Shown: piece after piece, positions 7,489-17,120 of the stretch
Layout: every line of letters starts with the position of its first letter
Position numbering within the stretch: the stretch's first letter is position 1
Assembly: GCA_002686195.1 (NCBI GenBank)
Contig: NZAS01000034.1
Span: 1-38,485 of the forward strand
DNA: 38,485 nt
Source: Candidatus Pacearchaeota archaeon
GTDB taxonomy: Archaea; Nanoarchaeota; Nanoarchaeia; Pacearchaeales; GW2011-AR1
Direction: 5' to 3'
Made by a program: the position numbers and the translations under genes
Notes under the pieces: model-generated
Databases searched by the model: none
What the model saw: the letters and a program-made list of their open reading frames with translations, nothing else
What the model was told of the DNA's origin: nothing

Positions 7489-8385
7489 ATGCCAGCACAA
7501 ATCGTACCCGAGTTAGACGATAGCGGACAGCCGCTAGAAACTGAAGCCGACCTTTCGGCACTTGAAGCTCAACCGCCGGAAAAGCAGGTAACACAACCTG
7601 AAATACCGGTACTCGACGGAGAAGACATACCCGAGAAGTACCGAGGAAAGTCAGCAGCAGACCTGCTGGAAATCGTCCAGAACCAAGAGTCCCACATCGG
7701 ACGACAGGGAACGGAACTCGGAGAGCTTCGCGGCCAAGTCGGTACCCTTCGGGGACTGGTTGACCAGTCACTCGCACTACGAGAAGATGGCATAAGCCGT
7801 ACGGATCAAGTCGGGACGGAAGACGACCTGACAGACGACCAGTTCATCACCGATCCACGAGACGCGGTAACGAAAACTGTGAAGCGCGAAACGCGAGATC
7901 AAAACGAGCGTTTGGCCCGGTTAGAACAGCAAAACGCCGCCCTCGACTTCAGCCGGAAGTACCCGGAAGCACAGAAGGATGTAGAGTCACCCGAGTTTGT
8001 AGGCTTCGTTCAGAAGTCCCGCGTTCGCGGTACCCTCGCCCATCGAGCATTCAGCGACATGGAGAACATCGACTTCAACGCAGCCGAGGAACTTTGGGAA
8101 CTGTGGGAGGACTACAAGTCCATTCACCCCGCTGATTCCGACCCGGTACTCGCTTCACAAGAAGCCACGTCTCAAACGGTAGAACCTACCGACGAACCCA
8201 AGGCCGTACCTTCAATGGTTACCCAAGGCTCCAGCGGGGACGTAGGTGGTTCCACAAAACCCATATACAGTCAAGCCGCCCTGAACCGCCTGCAAGTGTC
8301 CGACCCCGATACCTATTGGGCTGACGACACCCAGCGTAAGATCGATGGAGCACGCGCCGAGGGGAGGGTCGTTGACGACACTTAG
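7489..8385 (+). CDS. Capsid scaffolding protein
   Basis: A 298-residue, acidic, Gln/Glu-rich protein with helical and coiled-coil segments (residues 60-105 and 130-150) and no cysteine, placed directly before the major capsid gene. These are the usual traits of T7 gp9-like scaffolding proteins, which guide prohead assembly and leave before packaging. The C-terminal end (residues 250-298) is more basic and probably contacts the coat protein. The ribosome binding site is GGGAG, seven bases before the ATG. Assignment rests on size, charge, context and the sequence style. Confidence 0.8.
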   Translation: MPAQIVPELDDSGQPLETEADLSALEAQPPEKQVTQPEIPVLDGEDIPEKYRGKSAADLLEIVQNQESHIGRQGTELGELRGQVGTLRGLVDQSLALREDGISRTDQVGTEDDLTDDQFITDPRDAVTKTVKRETRDQNERLARLEQQNAALDFSRKYPEAQKDVESPEFVGFVQKSRVRGTLAHRAFSDMENIDFNAAEELWELWEDYKSIHPADSDPVLASQEATSQTVEPTDEPKAVPSMVTQGSSGDVGGSTKPIYSQAALNRLQVSDPDTYWADDTQRKIDGARAEGRVVDDT

Positions 8386-8396
8386 GAAGCAAAGCT

Positions 8397-9377
8397 ATGG
8401 CTACAGCCTTCACCTCTGGTGATTTTATTGCCTCCACCACTTCGGGAGAAGCCGCAAGTTTCGTCCCCGAGCAGTGGTCGAACGAGGTAATTGCACCTTA
8501 CAAAGCCAGTCGCGTCCTCGCCGGACTGGTTACCCGATGGAACTTCGTCGGGCAATACGGCGACACCGTTCACGTACCTACGTTTGTACGTGGTTCCGCT
8601 AACACCAAGAGCGCAGAGAACGTCGTTACGCCGAACGTAACCAACTCTACGCTGACGAACGTTAGCATTGACAAGCACATCGAATACACGGTACTGATTG
8701 AGAAGTTTGCAGAAGTGCAATCTATGCCCTCACTGCGCCGAGCGTACGTCGATGACGCCGGTTACGCAATCTCTCGCAAGATTGATTGGGACTTGCACCT
8801 GCTTGGTCGCAGCAACGTTGTGACGACTCCCGCAGTCGGCGGTAACGTCTCCGGTGAAGAATACGGCGATGCCGTAATCGGCTCCGACGGCACGACCGCT
8901 TGGGACCAGACGGCGAATTCGTCTGCTGGTAACGCCGCTGCACTGGCTGACGCTGGTGTACGTCGTCTGCTCCGTTCGATGGACGACAACAACGTATCGA
9001 TGGAAGGTCGTGCGTTCGTTATCCCGCCCGTCGAGCTTGAGTCTCTACGTGGCATCGCTCGCTTCACGGAGCAAGCGTTCACGGGTGAAAGCGGCAGCGC
9101 TAACACCATCCGCAATGGTCTGATAGGCGACCTCTATGGTACGCCGATCTACGTTACGTCGGGTTGCCCGTTCGTACACGACGGCGCTAACAGCGCGGAC
9201 CAGCGCGCAGGTTTGCTCCTGCACAAAGCAGCCTTTGTGCTGGTTGAGCAGCAGCGGGTCGAAGCGGTACAGGCGTTCCTGTCCGAATTCCTCGCCACTC
9301 AGTTGACGTGGCACACCATTTATGGTGTCAAGGAAGTTCGTGCAACGAACGTAATTCCGTTCATCGTACCGAGCTAA
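8397..9377 (+). CDS. Major capsid protein
   Basis: A 326-residue coat protein of probable HK97 fold. The N-terminal segment (residues 18-60, SFVPEQWSNEVIAPYKASR) and the stretch GDTVHVPTFVRG are typical of the coat proteins of marine and T7-like podoviruses. The central KIDWDLHLLGRSN is the end of the spine helix region, and the C-terminus contains a conserved-looking LTWHTIYGVKEVR. It follows the scaffold gene by 11 bases and is followed by a terminator-like hairpin, as in many T7-like phages where high coat protein output is insulated from downstream genes. Confidence 0.9.
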   Translation: MATAFTSGDFIASTTSGEAASFVPEQWSNEVIAPYKASRVLAGLVTRWNFVGQYGDTVHVPTFVRGSANTKSAENVVTPNVTNSTLTNVSIDKHIEYTVLIEKFAEVQSMPSLRRAYVDDAGYAISRKIDWDLHLLGRSNVVTTPAVGGNVSGEEYGDAVIGSDGTTAWDQTANSSAGNAAALADAGVRRLLRSMDDNNVSMEGRAFVIPPVELESLRGIARFTEQAFTGESGSANTIRNGLIGDLYGTPIYVTSGCPFVHDGANSADQRAGLLLHKAAFVLVEQQRVEAVQAFLSEFLATQLTWHTIYGVKEVRATNVIPFIVPS

Positions 9378-9400
9378 CCGGTACTCACCTAATTAGGTTC

Positions 9401-9432
9401 GGAGGGGAGGCACAGCCCCTCCACTTCTTTCT
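9401..9432 (+). terminator. Terminator-like hairpin after capsid gene
   Basis: GGAGGGG (9401-9407) and CCCCTCC (9416-9422) form a seven-base-pair stem with an eight-base loop, followed by the T-rich ACTTCTTTCTT. The T-run is interrupted, so termination is probably partial. It sits 24 bases after the coat gene stop, the same relative place as the late terminator of T7. Confidence 0.6.
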
Positions 9433-9453
9433 TGACTTGTGGAGCCTTCCTGA

Positions 9454-12075
9454 ATGGCCGGATTTACCCGACGTAACAAACCGTTGAAAGGCAGCGTCGG
9501 TGCCGGGGAACTCAGTGACTTCGCAATATCGAATCCCGCAGCAGGCGATCTCCTGATCTACGATGCCGTAGACGGTAAATGGGAGAACGGTAAGACCCTA
9601 AGCGGGAGCTACACCATCGGTGGTACGTTGACGGCTGGCGCGTTGAGTGTCGATAACAACGCAACCATTGGTGGTAACATTACGCTAACCGGCGCTCTCG
9701 ACGCTACGGGGAACATCGAGACGGGTGGCACCCTCATTGTGCAGGGAGCTACGACACTGCAATCTACACTTGCAGTTACCGGTGCGACAACTCTATCTTC
9801 TACGTTAGGCGTTACCGGTACTCTCACGGGTAGCGCCTTTTCTTTTTCTGGTAACGGTACAGTAGCCGGTACCCTCGGAGTGACGGGCAACGTCACCATG
9901 AGTGGGGATGCCAGCGTAACCGGTACCCTGACGGTAGGTGGACTCTCCATATCCGGTCTGCTCACCGTAGACGACCTCGTAGCGAACAACAGCGTATCCG
10001 CTGTCTTTATCTCCGGTACCTCGATCTCCGCTGACACCGGTTCCTTCACGACGCAGCTTGACACCAGCAAGCTCATAGTAGAGGGTACCCTTGAGATCGA
10101 AACCACGTTCGGTAGCCCCGACGAGACGTTCATCACGTCCGTATCTGAGGGAGGTCTGATTACCTTCCGTGGGTACGAGGATACCAACGACCCCGGCACA
10201 ATACGCGAACTTTACACCATGTACCCCGGTACCACGGGCGTACGCCACCAGTGGAAAGTAGACGACGAAGACCGGTTCGAGATATACGACGCAAACACTT
10301 GGATGAAGGATACCGACACCGATATCGATATCGGGCACGTCGTATCCAACAGCGTCAACGGAGTTAGCCTGTGGGCACGTAGCTCCGCTGCCGACCACGA
10401 CGTAATGCTCTCCCACAGCAGCACCGGTGGAGTTACCGGGGACGCGATCCTCGACGCTACCGACGGTGGAGCTACCCGCCTGTACTACAACAACCAGGGT
10501 GTCACACGCACGGAGCAGAGTGGTCTCGGTCTGATCGACCAGAGCGCAGGCGGCTCGCGCCTCGTTGGGCGCACAAGCGGTCTGGTAGCCCAGTGGGATA
10601 TCCGAGAAGATGTATCCGCTACACAGGTCGAGATCAACAGCTTCATTCACGGCTACCCCATCACCGCTATCGGTGAGGATGCCGGAGGTACTGCCAAGAC
10701 TCTGTGGTGGGCTGACCCGGACGCAGACTTCCGCGCCTACCAAGCAGGCAACGTAGCCCTCGCTACGACCGCTACCGGCGCGAAGGTACAGCACCCGACC
10801 GGCAGCACCCCGCTGCTGGAGTTCATGGACAACGGTGCCTCACGAGTAGGCTACCTCCAGATGCAGTCCTCCAACTTCGTACTGGAGAACGAACAGACCT
10901 CCGCACACTTCCTGCTGTACAGCTACAATAGCGTCCCGACGCGAACCCTGATGGCAGAGTTCGACCCGGACAACGGGGCTGACTTCTACCATACTGGTTT
11001 ATTAGCAGGCGGTACTCAAGCCTCCGGTATGCTCAGCCAAGACACGAGCGGCAGTAACCCCTCTCACTTGTGGTGTACCGATGCAGGTACCTCCGTAGGT
11101 CGCATCCGCCACGACGGTACTGACCTTCTTATCGAAGCTCTGAATACTAGCGGTGGTCTCCAGTTGATCGGTGAGGATGCTCTTAGCGCAGCTATCACCT
11201 TCATCGACATGATACCCGACGACGGGATCGACTTCTACGCAGAAGACGACGCGGCAGGTTGGGGTGTGTACGCCTCTCTGGAAGACGCAGACGGAAACGG
11301 TGGCAGCTTCAACGTATTCGGCACGAACCCCTCCTTCCAGTTGTGGGATTCTAATACGCTGACCGACCGGTACTTCCTCCTTCGACGCGCCGCTGGCGGT
11401 GGCAAGATTAACATGCGAGCGGAGCATAAGGGAGACGACTTCGAGCTAACTACCCGCAACGACGCGGATGATAGTCAAGATGTTCAGATTAAGCTGTACG
11501 CGGAGACGGTAGCCACGAACGATGCCTACCTCGAATTGTACCACAACGCCGTCGCTACCGTGCGTACGCAGAGTGAGCAGCTTGAGGTCTACGAAGATAC
11601 CGCCTGGCGCGAAGTGGTTGTCCGCTCTGAGGGTAGCTTCACTCCAGCCTTCACCTTCGCTACGCCCGGTGACCTGAGTATCACCTACAGTAAGCAGGAA
11701 GGGTACTACTGGAGGGACGGAGACCTAGTATACTTCCGTCTCAGGGTTGGCTTTACTGGTGCGAACTTCACGCACACCACCGCATCCGGTAACGCTCGTA
11801 TCACAGGCTTACCTTTTGATGTAGACACCACCAACGGCGGTACTCCGCTCTATGAGGCACAGGTATCCAAGGCCAACGATGGTTGGGGTAGCGCAACGCT
11901 CACAGACTATGTGATGGTTAAAGGCTACAGTCCGAACGGACAAAGCTTCATTCAGATATTCTCAGATGGTCCAGACCAGACCAGTACCACTTGGAAAGTA
12001 GACGAATTTGGCAGTGGCAATTCTGGTGTCTTACGTCTCTACGGTTTCTACGCGACCTCGGACGCACACACTTAA
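9454..12075 (+). CDS. Large fibre / spike protein with beta repeats
   Basis: An 873-residue trimeric-fibre-like protein. The N-terminal 50 residues are a probable virion-attachment part (AISNPAAGDLLIYD). Residues 55-180 consist of degenerate repeats of the type LTVTGNxTLxGTL, expected to form a triple beta-helix shaft. The middle is a long Asp/Gly-rich region with FExYD and YHNxxx elements. The last 140 residues contain YYWRDGDLVYFRLRVGF and RITGLPFDV, a common receptor-binding tail tip pattern. It lies between the capsid gene and the head-tail connector, unusual for T7-like phages, so a head fibre is possible as well as a tail fibre or spike. Confidence 0.75.
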   Translation: MAGFTRRNKPLKGSVGAGELSDFAISNPAAGDLLIYDAVDGKWENGKTLSGSYTIGGTLTAGALSVDNNATIGGNITLTGALDATGNIETGGTLIVQGATTLQSTLAVTGATTLSSTLGVTGTLTGSAFSFSGNGTVAGTLGVTGNVTMSGDASVTGTLTVGGLSISGLLTVDDLVANNSVSAVFISGTSISADTGSFTTQLDTSKLIVEGTLEIETTFGSPDETFITSVSEGGLITFRGYEDTNDPGTIRELYTMYPGTTGVRHQWKVDDEDRFEIYDANTWMKDTDTDIDIGHVVSNSVNGVSLWARSSAADHDVMLSHSSTGGVTGDAILDATDGGATRLYYNNQGVTRTEQSGLGLIDQSAGGSRLVGRTSGLVAQWDIREDVSATQVEINSFIHGYPITAIGEDAGGTAKTLWWADPDADFRAYQAGNVALATTATGAKVQHPTGSTPLLEFMDNGASRVGYLQMQSSNFVLENEQTSAHFLLYSYNSVPTRTLMAEFDPDNGADFYHTGLLAGGTQASGMLSQDTSGSNPSHLWCTDAGTSVGRIRHDGTDLLIEALNTSGGLQLIGEDALSAAITFIDMIPDDGIDFYAEDDAAGWGVYASLEDADGNGGSFNVFGTNPSFQLWDSNTLTDRYFLLRRAAGGGKINMRAEHKGDDFELTTRNDADDSQDVQIKLYAETVATNDAYLELYHNAVATVRTQSEQLEVYEDTAWREVVVRSEGSFTPAFTFATPGDLSITYSKQEGYYWRDGDLVYFRLRVGFTGANFTHTTASGNARITGLPFDVDTTNGGTPLYEAQVSKANDGWGSATLTDYVMVKGYSPNGQSFIQIFSDGPDQTSTTWKVDEFGSGNSGVLRLYGFYATSDAHT

Positions 12076-12090
12076 ACTAGGGGGAACCTA

Positions 12091-12306
12091 ATGGCTAAGA
12101 AAGCAGCATCGAAACCGCAAGTACCTGAAGCCGAACTGACGGCACAGGACGCGCACAACATCCTCATGCTCCTGAATAGGGCAGAGACCAAGGGCATCCA
12201 AGAGGCGCAAGTCCTCCTGCACGTCTGCGGCAAGCTCGACGCTATTCGCGGGAACTTCGAGGTACAAGAGGAAGACAATGGCGAAGACGTTTCTTCAATT
12301 GACTAA
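12091..12306 (+). CDS. Small hypothetical protein before tail tube gene
   Basis: A 71-residue helical protein (MLLNRAETKGIQEAQVLLHV) with a basic N-terminus (MAKKAASKP) and an acidic C-terminus. AGGGGGAA precedes the ATG. Its end overlaps the next gene by 29 bases. Small genes in this place occur in several T7-like phages; the product could be a chaperone or a minor virion protein. I do not recognise a family. Confidence 0.65.
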   Translation: MAKKAASKPQVPEAELTAQDAHNILMLLNRAETKGIQEAQVLLHVCGKLDAIRGNFEVQEEDNGEDVSSID

Positions 12307-13000
12307 CGAGGTAGGCAAGAACCTGCGACGGTCCACCGGCTCTACGTGGACCGCCGTAGATACCAACGCCGACCAAATCTTCATCCAGCAGGCTATCAAC
12401 GAAGCCAAACGGATGGTGGAGGACAATTGGGAGTCCGACGCTCTCACTGTCTCCATGACCTTCAGCTCCGTCGCTAGTCAACACTCCTATGAGTTGGCTA
12501 CGGCGGGTACCCCGAACGCCACCGACCGCGCCGCGCCTGTACGCAGCAAGCGCGACTACCGGCTCCAGCTATACGATGTAACCGACAATGAGTACCAATT
12601 CAACGAGTGCTCCCGAGAGTACGCCCAAAAGATCGAGACTCTTGACACGAACACTGTTGCGAAGCCGACGCAGGCGGCTGTCTACCCGAGCAAGACCGGA
12701 CTCGTCGTCCACTTCCCGTGGGCACCAACCGGCGTCCGCAACTACAAAATCTACGTCAAGAATCCGCAGGATGATTTCGGTTCTTCTGACGCCTCGACGG
12801 AGCTCACTGTACCGTGGCGTCCTGTGGTCCTCGCAGCGACCGCTCTTGCTGCGGAAGAGCGCGGGGAAGAGCTCGGACTAGACGCGACCCGCTGGTGGGA
12901 TCAGTACCAGGACGCTCTCGGTAGCATGGTCGCCCGAGAGTCCTTCGAGCACGACCTCACCCTTGTCGCGGAAACCACTGACTACATCAACCCGTTCTAA
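12278..13000 (+). CDS. Tail tubular protein A-like head-tail connector
   Basis: A 240-residue protein that resembles the adaptor (gatekeeper) proteins of podoviruses, T7 gp11 / P22 gp4. Features are the N-terminal TFLQLTNEVGKNLRR, the following IQQAINEAKRMVEDNW, and the beta-strand rich central part. It forms the ring below the portal that receives the nozzle. The stop codon overlaps the start of the next gene (TAATG). Length is slightly above T7 gp11 (about 196 residues). Confidence 0.8.
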   Translation: MAKTFLQLTNEVGKNLRRSTGSTWTAVDTNADQIFIQQAINEAKRMVEDNWESDALTVSMTFSSVASQHSYELATAGTPNATDRAAPVRSKRDYRLQLYDVTDNEYQFNECSREYAQKIETLDTNTVAKPTQAAVYPSKTGLVVHFPWAPTGVRNYKIYVKNPQDDFGSSDASTELTVPWRPVVLAATALAAEERGEELGLDATRWWDQYQDALGSMVARESFEHDLTLVAETTDYINPF

Positions 13001-15240
13001 TGCCGAAGCGTAAACTCAAGCAAAAGACACCTACGATCTCGACACCCCTGCTCAACGCAGGGTTCTCGGGCCTGAACACGGAGCTTCCAATGACGGAAGG
13101 TATCCGCAACCCGACGTGGGCTACTGTACTTGACAACGCGGTCTATGACGACAAGGGGCGTATCGCCCTCCGCAAAGGGTACTCGGTAGACACCACCACC
13201 CCGATCTACGGTGGCGCAGCCACGTACGACTCAGGCGGTCGGTGGAGCCAAGCCTCGACGGACATTGGCACCGGCAGCAATAGCAACCGTATGCTGGTCG
13301 TGACGTGGACCTCCAGTACCACGATCACCGGCATCGAGTACGGCGGTCAGGCAATGACGCAGATCGGTACCACTAGCTCTGACTCCAGTGGTACCGGCAC
13401 GCAGTACTACTCGGTATGGTACCTACTGGAAACGGGCATAGCCGCAGCCACCGGTAGCCTCCTGCTCACGCAGGGAGCCAGCACGGGTGGCGGGGCGTAC
13501 TGGTTCGCATCGGCCGCTGCACAGCAGGAGCCTGCGTGTGCCGTCAACCACGTTGCAGACGCTCAAGGCACCGGTCCCCACACCATCACAGGCGGTGAGA
13601 CGACCACGAACATCGGTAACGGCACCGTGTCCCCCACGGGCGCTCTCCTGCTCCTTGGAGGCGACTGCCTCGGTACTTGGGGTGGTGAGACAGCTACGTG
13701 GTCTCCCTCCGTTGAGACGCAGCGAGGGGACGACGCAGGCAACGGTGGTACCAACTGGACAGCCCTCACGGTCAGTACCAACGAGGACGTAGCCTGTACC
13801 TTCGGGGCAGACAACACAGAGCCGTGTGCTATCGTGGCGGTAGGTATCACCAGCGCTACCGCAGCGAACAACGCCGGTATCAAGGTACTCCATGAGTTCC
13901 TGCTCAACGACGGTACCGAGCGTATCCTCGCCTTCACTGACGACCACCGCATCTTCCAGAGCACCGACGACGGTGCCACCTTCAGCGACGTAACCCGCCT
14001 GCTCACGACCACGACTACCAAGTGGTCCTTCGTGAACTTCAACGGGTACTGCTACGCCACCGCTCCCGGTCACAAGGTATGGGAGCTACAGGACACGGGC
14101 GGCTTCACTCAGGTAACCGGCTCGAACGCCACTCGTGGCGTACTGCTGGCTGCTTTCGGTCGCCTGTGGGCGACACGGGATGGTAGCTCCGCTATCGACT
14201 ACAGCGCACTGCTGGACGGTACCGACTGGTCGGGCACCGGATCGGGCAGTATTGACACGGCGAACGTTTGGACCCAAGGGTATGACCGGGTACGGGCGCT
14301 CGCCGCTTTTGGTTCTACCTTCGTCGCTTTCGGGCGCAACCACATCCTGATGTACGTAGACGGCTCCGGTTCGGTACTCGGTATCGACCCCGACAATATG
14401 TACGTCGTGGACACGGTGGAGGGTACCGGTATCCAAGAGAAGGACTCCCTCGTGAACATCGGTGAGGGTGACCTCTGGTTCATCAGCGGTGCCGGGTTGC
14501 AGTCCCTATCCCGCGTTGTGACGGACAAGAGCAACCCCCTCGTCACGCTCTCCCGTAATCAGGAAGCCAAGCTCCGCGACCTCATGAGCAACCAGACCGG
14601 GGAAGCCAACAGCGTACAGGGTGTGTACTCCCCCGAGGAACACATGGTACTGTTCTCCTTCACCGGAGACAACGAGTACCTGATGTACGACACGCAGCGC
14701 CGGTCTGTCGAGGACGGGAGCTACCGCTGCGCCCTGTGGACGGGCATGTCAGACCGCGAGGCGGTACTGGTACGCCGGAACGGGGACGTGATATTTGGGC
14801 TGACCTCGGGCGAGGTAGCCACGTACCAGAACTACCGGGATGACGCCGGGAGCGCCGACACGATCTACGAGCTTGTGTACGCTACCCCGTGGATGGATGC
14901 CGGTGAGCACAACAAACTGAAGATCAGCAAGGGATTCTACGGGCACTTTTATGGGCGTGAAACGCTTACTGCTACTGCTCGTTGGGCTTTTGATTTTCGC
15001 CCTCTTGAGTTCTCCGAAACCTTCACCAACGACTACGTATCAAGCGGTGCCGAGTTCGGGGCTGGGGAGTTCGGTGAGGACGAGTTCGGCACGGGACACC
15101 GGTTCCGCCGACAGTACACGTCCGGCATGGGGGAAGGACAATTCGTGAAGCTCTGGATCACCATTCAGAGCACAGACGTTGACGCAGTTGTGGCTATCCA
15201 AGAGGTAGGCATGACCCTCAAATACGGGCGACAAGTATGA
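13000..15240 (+). CDS. Tail tubular protein B-like nozzle with inserted domain
   Basis: A 746-residue protein of the tail nozzle family (T7 gp12-like). The N-terminus (PLLNAGFSGLNTEL, RKGYS) and the part from about residue 290 (IKVLHEFLLNDGTERILAFT, then IFQSTDDGATF) match the style of the family, in which these two parts normally follow each other closely. Residues about 70-288 are extra: a Thr/Ser/Gly-rich beta domain with GIEYGGQAMTQIG and YYSVWYLLETG, similar in style to Ig-like or jelly-roll surface domains. The C-terminal part (FGAGEFGEDEFG) is acidic and Gly-rich. Start and stop overlap both neighbours. Confidence 0.8.
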   Translation: MPKRKLKQKTPTISTPLLNAGFSGLNTELPMTEGIRNPTWATVLDNAVYDDKGRIALRKGYSVDTTTPIYGGAATYDSGGRWSQASTDIGTGSNSNRMLVVTWTSSTTITGIEYGGQAMTQIGTTSSDSSGTGTQYYSVWYLLETGIAAATGSLLLTQGASTGGGAYWFASAAAQQEPACAVNHVADAQGTGPHTITGGETTTNIGNGTVSPTGALLLLGGDCLGTWGGETATWSPSVETQRGDDAGNGGTNWTALTVSTNEDVACTFGADNTEPCAIVAVGITSATAANNAGIKVLHEFLLNDGTERILAFTDDHRIFQSTDDGATFSDVTRLLTTTTTKWSFVNFNGYCYATAPGHKVWELQDTGGFTQVTGSNATRGVLLAAFGRLWATRDGSSAIDYSALLDGTDWSGTGSGSIDTANVWTQGYDRVRALAAFGSTFVAFGRNHILMYVDGSGSVLGIDPDNMYVVDTVEGTGIQEKDSLVNIGEGDLWFISGAGLQSLSRVVTDKSNPLVTLSRNQEAKLRDLMSNQTGEANSVQGVYSPEEHMVLFSFTGDNEYLMYDTQRRSVEDGSYRCALWTGMSDREAVLVRRNGDVIFGLTSGEVATYQNYRDDAGSADTIYELVYATPWMDAGEHNKLKISKGFYGHFYGRETLTATARWAFDFRPLEFSETFTNDYVSSGAEFGAGEFGEDEFGTGHRFRRQYTSGMGEGQFVKLWITIQSTDVDAVVAIQEVGMTLKYGRQV

Positions 15241-16292
15241 GCGACTACACCATAACCACAGACTTCTCGGCAAAGGACGCGCTACCTACGTCCGACCCGG
15301 AGAAGCTGGTTCTAGGCTCGGACCTCGACGTAGAGTTCGACGCCATTCAGGTAGCGACTGCCACCAAGTACGACAGTAGCGACATTGCTACTCTCGCGCA
15401 AGCGCAGGCAGGTACCTCCAACGAAACACTGATGACACCCCTCCGGGTAGCGCAGCTACTCTCCGGTGGTGGCGTCGGTGATGTCGGCTCCATCGGTCTG
15501 AGTGACCCCGGTGCCGACCGCATAGCCTTTTGGGATGACTCCGCTAACGACGTCGCCTGGCTGACGGTCAGTACGGGTCTGACTCTCTCGGGTACTACCC
15601 TGACGACCGACGACAGTGCCATCTTGCACGACAGCCTCTCCGGGTATGACTCCAACGACCACATCGACCACACGACGGTCACCCTGACCTTCACGGAGGG
15701 GGTACAGTGGTCCTCGGGTGGTACCGATATCTCAGCCTCCGCTACCGGTAAGCTGGACTTCTCCGGGCTGACGCAGGAGACCACGCTCGACGGTACGAAC
15801 GACATGGTTGCCTTCTACGACGCCTCCGCAACCGCCCACCGCAAGGTACCGCTGGACTCCCTGATCGGTGACGCCCTCGGAGACGGCAACTGGTACCGGA
15901 ATGCTACGCAGTCCATCAGCAGCACGGACAGTACCGTTGTGTTCAACACGGAGCGGTACGACTCACTGACCCGAGGTACCTATAGTACCAGTACCGGTGT
16001 CTACACCGCAGGTAGCGCCGCTTGCCGTATCCTGATCCACGCACACGCTGTCATTGACGGTCAGGCTGCGGGTGAGGACAGTGCTATGAAGATTCGCCAC
16101 AACGGTACCACCACACGCGGTACCCGCCTCAAGACGAACCGTGGTAAGTACGGGGCATCTAGCTCCAGTATCGAGATTATGATGGTCCTGTCCCTAGCCG
16201 CAACCGACACCGTTGAGATACGGATGAACAACGACGGAACCAAGAACATCCAAGCCACGAACACTTGGCTGGATATCGTGGAGCTTGGCTAG
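15237..16292 (+). CDS. Tail fibre / tail adaptor protein
   Basis: A 351-residue protein. The N-terminal YTITTDFSAKDALPTSDPEK and VEFDAIQVATATKYDSSD are typical of podovirus tail-associated fibre or collar proteins, and the segment following (AQAQAGTSNETLMTPLRVAQ) resembles the linker repeat seen in many tail fibres. A beta-rich C-terminal domain (residues 215-351, with NTERYDSLTRGTYSTSTGVY) looks like a C1q/TNF-like trimeric tip that often binds receptors. It overlaps the nozzle gene by four bases (ATGA) and the next gene by one. Confidence 0.75.
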   Translation: MSDYTITTDFSAKDALPTSDPEKLVLGSDLDVEFDAIQVATATKYDSSDIATLAQAQAGTSNETLMTPLRVAQLLSGGGVGDVGSIGLSDPGADRIAFWDDSANDVAWLTVSTGLTLSGTTLTTDDSAILHDSLSGYDSNDHIDHTTVTLTFTEGVQWSSGGTDISASATGKLDFSGLTQETTLDGTNDMVAFYDASATAHRKVPLDSLIGDALGDGNWYRNATQSISSTDSTVVFNTERYDSLTRGTYSTSTGVYTAGSAACRILIHAHAVIDGQAAGEDSAMKIRHNGTTTRGTRLKTNRGKYGASSSSIEIMMVLSLAATDTVEIRMNNDGTKNIQATNTWLDIVELG

Positions 16293-17119
16293 TGGCTGAA
16301 CCGTACGACACCATCAACGCCATCGGGTCCGGGCCGGACTACTGGTGGCGCTTTGCCGGTGCCAGTGCTACTGCGGTCACCAACGAGGGTAGCGAGGCTG
16401 CTCTCGCTTGGGCAGAGACCATCAACGACACCGCTGACTTCACGTACCAGCACAGTACCAACGCTCGCGGAGAGGCGAACCGTGGGTTCCACGTCGGCGC
16501 GTCAAACCTTGACGCCGGTATCGAGACCCCCACTGCCCTCCAGAACCAGGACGCCAAGGGTACGATCATGGTGGTCTTCCGCGCTACCTCCGCGAGCCCC
16601 GTTTGGCCCCGGTGGACGGCAGGCGTATCGGACGGTAACTACGATTTACACGTAAACGACTTTAGCTGTTCCGCCGCAGGTTCCCTTGAGTACCACATTC
16701 AGGACAGCGGGGCGGACGACGAGCGGTGGAATTCTACCAGCAACGTATCCCCGGCTCCCTCGGACCAGCTACACCACTCGATAGCGATTGTACCGCCGAC
16801 CGGTACAAGTGGTAACGCAGAGTTGTACTACGACGGTAGCGTTGTCGCCGTCACCTTTGACGACTTCGGCGCGGACGATGTAAACAACAATCACTGGATG
16901 GACAACTACTCCGGCGAGCAAGCCCATTGGGGCGCACGCCCCAGTGTAGGGGGCGAAGACATGACGAACCTTGTTGTCTACGAGTTCCTAATATGGAACG
17001 AGCGGCTGACAGCACAACAGGTATCCGACGCTCACGACGTTTTGTTCGCCGCAAACCCTTTCACCACGAAGACTACCCGCCGGGTCGGTCGTCGTCTATT
17101 CTCAAACCAACACGACTAA
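16292..17119 (+). CDS. LamG / concanavalin A-like tail protein
   Basis: A 275-residue protein with a jelly-roll look: GTIMVVFRATSASPVW, then NAELYYDGSVVAVTF and the closing VVYEFLIWNERLTAQQVSD, which is the typical end of LamG/concanavalin A-like (Laminin_G_3) domains. Such domains bind carbohydrate, so it may be a second host-recognition protein. I choose GTG 16292 (TAGTG overlap with the previous stop, GGAG eight bases before) over TTG 16265. A basic tail, TTRRVGRRLFS, closes the protein. Confidence 0.75.
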   Translation: MAEPYDTINAIGSGPDYWWRFAGASATAVTNEGSEAALAWAETINDTADFTYQHSTNARGEANRGFHVGASNLDAGIETPTALQNQDAKGTIMVVFRATSASPVWPRWTAGVSDGNYDLHVNDFSCSAAGSLEYHIQDSGADDERWNSTSNVSPAPSDQLHHSIAIVPPTGTSGNAELYYDGSVVAVTFDDFGADDVNNNHWMDNYSGEQAHWGARPSVGGEDMTNLVVYEFLIWNERLTAQQVSDAHDVLFAANPFTTKTTRRVGRRLFSNQHD

Positions 17120-17120
17120 G

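Noticed and set aside
8668..14270. Several TTGACA hexamers inside rightward-arm genes
   Set aside because: None has a TANNNT box 17 bases downstream; they are expected from common codons such as Ile/Leu-Asp-Thr or Asn.
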